Shown here: positions 1 to 6,204 of the stretch, in pieces
Layout of the letters: the number at the start of each line of letters is the position of its first letter
Position numbering within the stretch: position 1 is the first letter of the stretch
Origin: Moraxellaceae bacterium
GTDB taxonomy: Bacteria > Pseudomonadota > Gammaproteobacteria > Pseudomonadales > Ketobacteraceae
Direction of reading: 5' to 3'
NCBI GenBank assembly: GCA_002402125.1
Contig: NVVG01000091.1
Coordinates: 1 to 6,204, forward strand
Length of the DNA: 6,204 nt
Made by a program: the position numbers and the translations under genes
The notes under the pieces: generated by a model
What the model was told of the DNA's origin: nothing
The model's database searches: none
Seen by the model: the letters and a program-made list of their open reading frames with translations, nothing else

Positions 1-1929
1 ATCATCCGCCCGACGTTCGGTCATCGAGCAATGCTCACCGAGTTCAAGCATCTGTGCATCGTTATAAGGTAACCAGGTTTTTTTCGCCAACACCTTAGCA
101 CCAGCCACCCGTTTCACGTTGGCACTATCACTCTCAGAGCGAATTTCATGGCGCAATGCACGATGTACCAACAGATCAGGGTAACGGCGAATAGGTGAAG
201 TAAAATGAGCGTAGGCGGTGTATGCCAAACCAAAGTGACCAATATTGTCTGGTTCATAGACAGCTTGGTTCATTGAGCGCAACAACACGGTTTGAATCAA
301 TTCCGCATCCGGACGGCCCTGTATTTGCTCCATCACACTTTGATAATCTGAAGGTTTAGGTTTTTTACGCGCTTCAAAGGTAATACCCAACTCTTTAAGA
401 AACGCTCGCAGCTTCTCAAGTTTCTTGTCTTTTGGCACGTCATGATTACGATATAACGAGGGTTTTTTATGTTTTTCCAAAAACCGCGCTGTCGCCACAT
501 TGGCACATAACATACATTCTTCGATCAACTTGTGCGCGTCGTTGCGGTGCACAGGAATAATCTTTTCTATTTTACGATCTTCACCAAATACAATACGAGT
601 TTCAGTGGTTTCAAAATCAATCGCACCACGCAAACTACGTTGCTCACGTAATTTGAGATACAGCCGATTTAACTCCTCCACCGCAGGGATCACATCGGCA
701 TAGGTTTCACGCACCTCCGCCGCCAACTGAGAATCCGGGTCATTTAACAATGCCCCTACTTTGGTATAGGTCAAGCGGGCCTGGGAGCGGATTACCCCTT
801 CATAAAAACAGTAGCGCGTCATCTTGCCTGCCGCACTGATACTCATCTCACACACCATCACTAACCGGTTAACATGAGGATTCAGCGAGCACAAACCGTT
901 GGAGATCGACTCCGGCAACATGGGTACAACATTCTCAGGGAAATAGACTGAGTTGCCCCGTGTATGCGCCTCAACATCTAATGCATCACCAGGATGGACA
1001 TAATGCGATACATCGGCGATAGCCACATACAGGCGCCAACCACCTTTGGATTTTTTTTCACAATACACGGCATCATCAAAATCTCGCGCATCCTCGCCAT
1101 CGATAGTGACCAGCGGCAAATGTCGTAAATCAATGCGTTCAGCCGCATCTTTTTCACTGACCTCGGCACCCCATTGCTTAGCGGCGACCATAACATCGGC
1201 AGGCCACTCGTTGGGGATATCATGATTACGGATGGCAACATCAATCTCCATTCCAGGAGCCATGTGCTCACCAAGTATTTCAATGATTTCACCGATGGCT
1301 TGGTGCCGCTTGGTCGGTTGCTCTATGATGTCAACAACCACAAATTGGCCATTTTTAGCGTCATTCACCGCATCGGGCTGGATCAAGATATCTTGACTGA
1401 TACGTTTGTTTTCTGGCACCACAAAACAGATATTATTTTCTTTAAAAAAGCGCCCGACTAATTGATGCGTTTTACGCTCTAATATCTCAATAACCGTGGC
1501 TTCTTTTTTGCCTTTCCATCCATCTTTGGTTTCTCTGGCAACAACACGATCGCCATCAAACACCCAACGCATTTGACGGGCACTGAGAAATAGATCTTTG
1601 GTGCCTCCATCGGGTTTAAGAAAACCAAATCCGTCTTTATGACCAATAATTGTGCCGGTGATCAGGTCCATCTTGTCCAAGATACCAAACGCACCGCGAC
1701 GGGTACTCATCAACTGCCCGTCACGCTCCATCGCACGCAACCTACGTCGCACACCCTCGACAGCGTCGTCCTCGTACAGCTCAAAAGCGCCACACACCTG
1801 AGAATGCGTCAGTGGACCACCCTCATCTTCTAGCAACGCAAGAATATACTCACGGCTAGGTACAGGATTCTCATATTTTTGCGCTTCATCTTTCGCGTTT
1901 GGGTCTTTCTTGGGGGACCACTTGGCCAT
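1..1929 (-). CDS. rnr: Ribonuclease R, 3'-5' exoribonuclease (3' end of gene cut by window edge)
   Basis: RNase R degrades RNA processively from the 3' end, including structured RNA, and acts in mRNA, rRNA and tmRNA-linked turnover in the cytoplasm (family knowledge). I translated the frame by hand: 643 codons, no stop or frameshift. Visible domains are an N-terminal winged-helix segment (about 24-85), a first cold-shock/OB domain (about 90-150, with GHKDGFGFLKPDGG at 96-109), a second OB domain (about 160-250) and the RNB catalytic domain (about 264-600). The catalytic motif TIDGEDARDFDDAVY supplies D277, D283, D285 and D286, matching E. coli D272/D278/D280/D281. Y329 in GNSVYFP matches E. 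coli Y324, and the family signature HFTSPIRRYPDL lies at 575-586. E. coli RNase R is 813 residues, so roughly 170 residues, including the S1 domain and Lys-rich tail, lie outside the window. The ATG at 1929 is fixed by an in-frame TAA only two codons upstream. The gene follows the large ATPase gene on the same strand after 137 bases. Confidence 0.97.
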   Translation of the reverse strand, partial: MAKWSPKKDPNAKDEAQKYENPVPSREYILALLEDEGGPLTHSQVCGAFELYEDDAVEGVRRRLRAMERDGQLMSTRRGAFGILDKMDLITGTIIGHKDGFGFLKPDGGTKDLFLSARQMRWVFDGDRVVARETKDGWKGKKEATVIEILERKTHQLVGRFFKENNICFVVPENKRISQDILIQPDAVNDAKNGQFVVVDIIEQPTKRHQAIGEIIEILGEHMAPGMEIDVAIRNHDIPNEWPADVMVAAKQWGAEVSEKDAAERIDLRHLPLVTIDGEDARDFDDAVYCEKKSKGGWRLYVAIADVSHYVHPGDALDVEAHTRGNSVYFPENVVPMLPESISNGLCSLNPHVNRLVMVCEMSISAAGKMTRYCFYEGVIRSQARLTYTKVGALLNDPDSQLAAEVRETYADVIPAVEELNRLYLKLREQRSLRGAIDFETTETRIVFGEDRKIEKIIPVHRNDAHKLIEECMLCANVATARFLEKHKKPSLYRNHDVPKDKKLEKLRAFLKELGITFEARKKPKPSDYQSVMEQIQGRPDAELIQTVLLRSMNQAVYEPDNIGHFGLAYTAYAHFTSPIRRYPDLLVHRALRHEIRSESDSANVKRVAGAKVLAKKTWLPYNDAQMLELGEHCSMTERRADD

Positions 1930-1939
1930 ATATTATTGG

Positions 1940-1943
1940 CTCC
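1940..1943 (-). promoter_or_regulatory. Ribosome binding site of rnr
   Basis: GGAG on the minus strand, 10 bases before the ATG at 1929. The spacing is slightly long, but this is the only purine-rich Shine-Dalgarno match in the A/T-rich stretch before the start. An in-frame TAA at 1935-1933 lies between it and the ATG, which excludes an upstream start. Confidence 0.6.
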
Positions 1944-1981
1944 AATACCGATCTATCAATTTTTATTACAATCACATACCA

Positions 1982-1990
1982 TCTATAGCA
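1982..1990 (-). promoter_or_regulatory. Possible extended -10 element upstream of rnr
   Basis: TGCTATAGA on the minus strand fits the extended -10 pattern TGnTATAAT in its TG and four of six hexamer bases. No good -35 hexamer lies at 16-18 bases upstream; the nearest, TTGCGT, is only 11 bases away. It would be a weaker or alternative promoter to the one at 2013-2041. It overlaps an inverted repeat at 1986-1999. Confidence 0.25.
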
Positions 1991-1999
1991 CAAATGCTA
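1986..1999. repeat. Small perfect inverted repeat in the rnr leader
   Basis: TAGCA and TGCTA arms flank a 4-base centre (plus strand TAGCA-CAAA-TGCTA). In RNA the stem would be 5 base pairs with a 4-base loop, extendable by a G-U pair. It could be a small operator overlapping the extended -10 site or a leader hairpin, but it is short enough to occur by chance. It is not followed by a T-run and is not a terminator. Confidence 0.3.
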
Positions 2000-2012
2000 C
2001 GCAACAGCGCGC

Positions 2013-2041
2013 ACTCTATGCTTTATCACTCTATTTGGCAA
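2013..2041 (-). promoter_or_regulatory. Candidate sigma70 promoter for rnr
   Basis: On the minus strand TTGCCA (2041-2036, 5 of 6 matches to the -35 consensus) is followed by a 17-base spacer and TAGAGT (2018-2013, 4 of 6 matches to the -10 consensus). Transcription would start near 2006 and give a leader of about 77 bases before rnr. It lies just beyond the ATPase stop codon, as expected if rnr has its own promoter. Prediction from sequence only. Confidence 0.45.
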
Positions 2042-2081
2042 CTTAGCCCTGCTTTGCAAGCTTAGCTTAGCTTTGCTTGGC
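2040..2081 (-). repeat. Imperfect direct repeat duplicating the ATPase stop region
   Basis: On the minus strand an 18-base segment starting at 2081 (codons for A-K-Q-S-stop plus one) recurs 24 bases later, starting at 2057 (A-K-Q-G-stop plus one), with 14 of 18 bases identical. The copies are in the same frame, so a second TAA (2045-2043) lies eight codons past the first, and the intervening codons would read AKLAKQG. Three perfect tandem copies of the 5-mer AGCTT (plus strand 2059-2073) lie across the stop codon. This looks like local slippage or a small duplication. Confidence 0.6.
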
Positions 2082-5000
2082 TACGTAATCCTCTAATGCA
2101 CGCAATTGATTAGAGATATCCTTCATTTTATCGTGGGTTCGAAGATCAATATCCAATTTCTTATCCATGCTGCGCACCAGCGGAAATATACTGTGCTCTA
2201 TTGTGTCCGCTAATACCGAGAGCACTTTATCCATGCCGGGCACAGGTTCGTTCACCACGGTTACAGAGGGCTGATTCTCAGCCATTACAGCCACCAGCCG
2301 GTCAATTTGATCGGTAAATTGTGTTGCAAGGCTATCTAACTGAGGCTGCTGATCTTGTGACTCTTGCTCCGTCAAAGCCTGTGTCTGAGTCTGCATCTGC
2401 TGTTCTAACTCGGCCTGCTGATGAGCAACCGTCACATTGTGCTGTTCAGCACGCTGCGCGGTCGCCGCGGCGGCCGCCACGCTTAAGCCCTGCACCCCTT
2501 CCACTAAGTCCACCAGCTGAGCAATGACCTTGCCGCCTACGTCATCACCACCCATCGCCTTATTACGTGAAAAGTCCTTTTTAATCTGTTGCCAGCGTTG
2601 TGACTGCATATCCGTCATATTACCGCGCAACTCGGCTAACTTAAGTAAATTATCTTCCGCCCCCGTTGTTAATAGTTGCGCTTCGCCTTGGTAATGATCC
2701 TCGATCATCTGTAACAGCTCTTGTTCATTCATTACTGCTGAGACTTTTTCGGTCATCTTATTCATATTACGATAACTGCCTTGCAACTTAAATGCAGGCT
2801 CTGTGCGGTAGGCATCGTTCTGCGCAGCGGAGGCAATATACTGCTGATTAATCTTCAGGATCACTTCCTGAATAACAAACATTTTTTGCAAGATGTCAGT
2901 GATTTCATTAATTTCAGCACCACTGTATGCATGACTTAAATCGGTACTCGCAACATTGACACCCTTTGCCATATCAATCAGTTTGTAAACATCTGACATC
3001 TCCCGCACCGCCAGTGGCGCCAACACTGGGTTCGACGTTAACGAGTTTTCAACATAACTCAAGGCAAACTGTTCATCCATACCACCCAGAATATCACCCA
3101 AATTATAGATATCTGCACGGTTGGCTAACATGTCAGGGATTTTAAACGCTTCACCGGATTCAGTATAGGGATTGCCCGCCATCACCACACAAAACTTACG
3201 TCCACGCATGTCATAGGTCTTGGTGTTACCTTTCCAGATTCCCTCAATACGTCGAGTACCATCACACAAGGAAATAAACTTTTGTAAAAATTCGGGATGT
3301 GTATGTTGAATATCATCCAAATACAACATCACATTATTACCCATTTCTAACGCAAGATTTAACTTTAACAATTCTTGCGCAGCAGTAGCATTAGGTGCCT
3401 GAGTTGGATCCAACGACAATACATCATGACCTAACGAGGGACAGTTTATCTTCATAAAGATAAGCCCCAACCGATTCGCCACATATTCCATCAATGTGGT
3501 TTTTCCGTATCCCGGAGGAGAGATCATCATTAGCAAACCCATTAAATCTGAACGCCTATTTTCTCCTACGGTGCCCATTTGTTTTGCTAAGTTATCACCA
3601 ATTAACGGCAAATAGGATTCGTTAATCAATCGGTTACGCACAAAGGAACTTAGCGGTCTGGCTTTGAACTCTTCTAATCGCAAGCTTCGACGTTCTTGTG
3701 CAATAATACTTTGCCTGGTTTTTAGGTAGTTATGATAAGCAGGAATCACATGTTTTTTATGTTGTTGCAAGCGTAACAAAAAGCTATCCAGAGAAAACTG
3801 CAAGCTATGCTCGGTAATATTTTCATGGTTGCCCAGCAAACCTGAAATTGTCAATTCCACATCCACGGTCATCAACCGACGCGGCAAGCGATCACCGGTA
3901 TTAATCAGGGCCACCGCTTCAGGAACATAGCGCTGTAAATGTTGCAAAGACTTATTTTCTATCAGCGCATCGAGCCAAGCGCTGGTTAAACCCCAGCGTT
4001 GCGCGGGTGAGCCCTGCAATTTATCTAGCGCCGTCTGAAATTGATCCCAGGCGGTAGTGCTTAAGGAGCGCTCTAGCTCCCCCACTAAGCTCGCCGCATA
4101 TTTACTCTGCACAAACTCAACCGTGTCACGCCCCAGCTCATCCACCAAATAATGCGACGCGCGCTCGACAGTCAACACTGATACGGGAAGAGCGTACTGG
4201 CTAATAAAATATTCCAAGCCTGTATTTATCTCGTTGGCTAACTGGGTCGCCGCGTCCAATGAAGAAAATTCTAGCTGCATATGATGCGCCGACTGCGCCC
4301 TTTCAAGCCAGGTATCTTTTGCCGACAACCAACCTTCCCACAGTTCATTGGTTGTTGCTCCGGATTTGGTTGTTGCCCCAGATATAGCCGCTTTCGATAA
4401 ATCTTGCAGTGCCGCCCAGTATACCTGAGCCAATGCCCGGCTAGCAGGATCAAAACGTAACAGGTCTGCTTGTTTTAATGCCGGCACTATTTTTTCCAGA
4501 ATCAGCGTCGCATCAAGATCATGCACGCCTTTCTCATAACCTTCTTTATAACGCGGGGAAGCAAAATCTCTTACCAGGTCGTTTAAGTTACCATCAGTAA
4601 TTGCTGTCGATAAACGCTCCATTGACAAGTTATCTTCTGACGCCTCAGCAGCATTAAGTATCAATGCCGCCAGGTATTCGGCCCGATAAACTGCCGGTGT
4701 TTCTGACTCTAACGACATTTCCCAATATTCTTTTAATGCCATCAACTCATCATTCACGATGGGCTCAAAATAATTGGTGCCGGTAAGGTGTACATTAAGC
4801 ACACCATTCCTAGGTATTATGGTTAAATCCAATTCCTGAGTATTCACCGAGAATTTATGCCGCGGGCCTAGTTTTATGACATTGCCACCATCTTCAAAAA
4901 TATCCGTCTTATCACGCAAAGAACGTAACGACTGCTCTTTAATCGCCTTAAAACGAGACTCTATATCATCAGCTTTAATGGACGCATCTAGATCCCGTAA

Positions 5001-6204
5001 TTTCCCCACCAACTCCCTGGCTTTCATCACTAAAGCATCGGAGGCAAAGTAGGTATTCAGCTCGTCTTTTTCGCTAAATTTTAACGAGCGTTTTTCTATA
5101 CTCGATAGAATCCGCTCGCCTGCATCCGCTATAGACTGTGCCTTGCGTTGGCGTTCATCCAACAATCGTTGTTTATGGCTTTCGAAAGATTCATATATCT
5201 CTTCGCGCTTATCCATGATATCCGCAAGAAACTGGTCAAACTCACTAAACTGACTTTCTAGCTCTTCTAATTGCACCAGCAACCGAGACAACTGCTCATC
5301 ACATCGTTCGGGGGATGTCGACAACCCCAAGGCATTAGTAATACTTTGAGAGAACAATTTAAATTGTGCTGAAAACTGTGCGATAGATTCCGACGAGCCC
5401 AAATCCTTTTGCTTGTTTTTCGCCCTGGCTTTGCTTTGATTTAACTTGGAATAAACTTGGGATATCGCCTCAATAATGCGCGTTCGAACGGTGGCATCAG
5501 CAACCTTTAGCGTGCCCATCAATTCTGAAAGAAAATCCAAGCCTGATGCCGTATGCTCAATATTTTCAATCAGCGGTGTCAGCTCTGCTATTGTCGCAGC
5601 ACTTTCTACCTCATGGTTGATTCGATCCAATTTTTCCAGGTAAGGCGTCAACGCCTCCTCACCCATTAAAAACTCTACGGTTTTTTTGCTTAAGCTGGCT
5701 TCCACTTCTGTTAGCTCAGATTCCAATGCAGCAATACGAATGGTATCTATATATCGATGATCTTTTATGGTGACAAGGTGCCCGCGTTGCTTTCGTAGGC
5801 GCGCCAACGCATCCACATATTCCTCAGCCATTTCCCAGCTATCGGGACGAATGCTTTGCACGATAGACTTTTGTTCTGCTTCTGCCTCGACCATGGTTTT
5901 TAAAGATTGCTGACGAATGCTTTGAACCTTTTCAAATTCATCAATCACCAGCTCTGAGGTATTGGTGATTAACTTCAGCACTTTATCTATACCATCTAAC
6001 GCTTCGTTCTCCACCCAATAATGCGCATCAAATATTCGTGATGCGGAGCGACTTAACTCTTCATATAATTTTGCTGAGACAGATTGATTGCCAATCATTC
6101 GGCAAACACTGTATAGATCTGACACGCCTCGAACTAGCTCTGCATTGCCTACCTTGCCAAAAAACGTATTGCTTGCCGGCGCCTTACTCGCAAATTCAGC
6201 ACTG
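2067..6204 (-). CDS. Very large AAA+ ATPase of the uncharacterised 'DNA repair ATPase' (DUF3686-type) family; 5' end outside window
   Basis: Function is unknown; the family name is a database label, not a demonstrated role. Residues are numbered from the GTG at 6125. About 30-400 is helical and charged, with likely coiled coils (an SMC-like look). 415-456 is a conserved beta-rich patch (IKLGPRHKFSVNTQ, then HLTGTNYFEPI). About 460-810 is mostly helical. About 820-1125 is an AAA+ module: Walker A SPPGYGKTT with K875, Walker B LYLDDIQ with D937/D938, sensor 1 N985 in AGNPYTES, candidate arginine finger R1003 in MLANRADIY, and sensor 2-like R1119 in GSYRNMNK. 1217-1262 is an Ala then Gln-rich linker, and 1263-1352 a final helical tail. 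There is no signal peptide or membrane segment in the visible part. The GTG at 6125 is not the start: 26 further in-frame codons without a stop reach the edge and include VGNAELVRG, which runs smoothly into the family-like VSDLYSVCRMI. From memory, relatives are some 1600-1700 residues long, so several hundred residues are missing. The AAA+ subclass (MoxR/AAA_5-like) is inference. Confidence 0.88.
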   Translation of the reverse strand, partial: SAEFASKAPASNTFFGKVGNAELVRGVSDLYSVCRMIGNQSVSAKLYEELSRSASRIFDAHYWVENEALDGIDKVLKLITNTSELVIDEFEKVQSIRQQSLKTMVEAEAEQKSIVQSIRPDSWEMAEEYVDALARLRKQRGHLVTIKDHRYIDTIRIAALESELTEVEASLSKKTVEFLMGEEALTPYLEKLDRINHEVESAATIAELTPLIENIEHTASGLDFLSELMGTLKVADATVRTRIIEAISQVYSKLNQSKARAKNKQKDLGSSESIAQFSAQFKLFSQSITNALGLSTSPERCDEQLSRLLVQLEELESQFSEFDQFLADIMDKREEIYESFESHKQRLLDERQRKAQSIADAGERILSSIEKRSLKFSEKDELNTYFASDALVMKARELVGKLRDLDASIKADDIESRFKAIKEQSLRSLRDKTDIFEDGGNVIKLGPRHKFSVNTQELDLTIIPRNGVLNVHLTGTNYFEPIVNDELMALKEYWEMSLESETPAVYRAEYLAALILNAAEASEDNLSMERLSTAITDGNLNDLVRDFASPRYKEGYEKGVHDLDATLILEKIVPALKQADLLRFDPASRALAQVYWAALQDLSKAAISGATTKSGATTNELWEGWLSAKDTWLERAQSAHHMQLEFSSLDAATQLANEINTGLEYFISQYALPVSVLTVERASHYLVDELGRDTVEFVQSKYAASLVGELERSLSTTAWDQFQTALDKLQGSPAQRWGLTSAWLDALIENKSLQHLQRYVPEAVALINTGDRLPRRLMTVDVELTISGLLGNHENITEHSLQFSLDSFLLRLQQHKKHVIPAYHNYLKTRQSIIAQERRSLRLEEFKARPLSSFVRNRLINESYLPLIGDNLAKQMGTVGENRRSDLMGLLMMISPPGYGKTTLMEYVANRLGLIFMKINCPSLGHDVLSLDPTQAPNATAAQELLKLNLALEMGNNVMLYLDDIQHTHPEFLQKFISLCDGTRRIEGIWKGNTKTYDMRGRKFCVVMAGNPYTESGEAFKIPDMLANRADIYNLGDILGGMDEQFALSYVENSLTSNPVLAPLAVREMSDVYKLIDMAKGVNVASTDLSHAYSGAEINEITDILQKMFVIQEVILKINQQYIASAAQNDAYRTEPAFKLQGSYRNMNKMTEKVSAVMNEQELLQMIEDHYQGEAQLLTTGAEDNLLKLAELRGNMTDMQSQRWQQIKKDFSRNKAMGGDDVGGKVIAQLVDLVEGVQGLSVAAAAATAQRAEQHNVTVAHQQAELEQQMQTQTQALTEQESQDQQPQLDSLATQFTDQIDRLVAVMAENQPSVTVVNEPVPGMDKVLSVLADTIEHSIFPLVRSMDKKLDIDLRTHDKMKDISNQLRALEDYVAKQS
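4348..4383. repeat. 18-base in-frame tandem duplication inside the ATPase gene
   Basis: Two adjacent 18-base units (4348-4365 and 4366-4383, plus-strand unit beginning TTGGTTGTTGC) match at 16 of 18 positions. The gene reads SGATTK followed by SGATTN at residues 582-593 (numbering from the GTG at 6125), between two helical segments. It keeps the frame and probably lengthens a surface loop. Confidence 0.75.

Noticed and set aside
500..703. Short plus-strand open frame
   Set aside because: Lies wholly antisense to the RNase R catalytic domain, matches no family I know, and the minus-strand frame is clearly the real gene.
978..1292. Minus-strand open frame in another phase within rnr
   Set aside because: Overlaps the RNase R catalytic motif in a different frame; its composition looks like out-of-frame translation.
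1174..1461. Plus-strand 95-codon open frame
   Set aside because: Antisense to the OB-fold region of rnr, with no support beyond being open.
1639..1833. Plus-strand 64-codon open frame
   Set aside because: Antisense to the N-terminal part of rnr; chance open frame.
1930..2066. Possible tRNA or rho-independent terminator in the intergenic gap
   Set aside because: No cloverleaf arms or T-loop motif could be found, and no GC-rich stem followed by a T-run on the minus strand.
2321..2527. Plus-strand Pro/Ser/Ala-rich open frame
   Set aside because: It is the antisense reading of the Gln/Ala-rich linker of the ATPase; the odd composition follows from that.
4271..4453. Minus-strand 60-codon open frame
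   Set aside because: Out-of-frame shadow inside the ATPase gene.
1..6204. CRISPR arrays, insertion sequences, attachment sites or phage genes
   Set aside because: No spaced repeat array, transposase frame or terminal inverted repeats were seen; the sequence is almost fully occupied by two long genes.

Overview
The window holds two large protein-coding genes, both on the minus strand and both cut by a window edge. A 137-base intergenic gap separates them. Codon choice, moderate GC (around the mid-40s % by eye) and the close match of one gene to enterobacterial RNase R point to a gammaproteobacterium, possibly a marine or environmental one. The genus cannot be named from this sequence.

Right-hand part (2067-6204, transcribed right to left): the C-terminal 1378 codons of a very large ATPase. 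I recognise it as the uncharacterised family usually annotated 'DNA repair ATPase' (DUF3686-type N-terminal/central region plus an AAA+ module). It has a long helical, coiled-coil-rich region, a short beta-rich conserved patch, another helical region, a complete AAA+ module (Walker A, Walker B, sensor 1, candidate arginine finger, sensor 2), an Ala/Gln-rich linker and a terminal helix. The reading frame stays open to the window edge at 6204, so the GTG at 6125 is not the real start and the N-terminal part lies outside the window.

Intergenic part (1930-2066): a plausible sigma70-type promoter, a weaker extended -10 site overlapping a small inverted repeat, and a ribosome binding site for the next gene. 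I see no convincing terminator, so read-through from the ATPase gene is possible. The ATPase stop codon lies inside a small direct duplication.

Left-hand part (1-1929): rnr, encoding ribonuclease R. The first 643 codons are present and unbroken, including the whole catalytic domain. The C-terminal S1 domain and basic tail lie beyond position 1.

How they fit together: rnr is a housekeeping RNA-turnover gene. The ATPase is an accessory gene of unknown function lying directly upstream on the same strand. In E. coli the rnr-rlmB locus is next to the yjfI-yjfC genes, which include a PspA-like protein, so a link between this ATPase and a PspA/membrane-stress type locus is worth testing. Nothing inside the window proves it. 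The plus strand shows only short overlapping frames antisense to these two genes.
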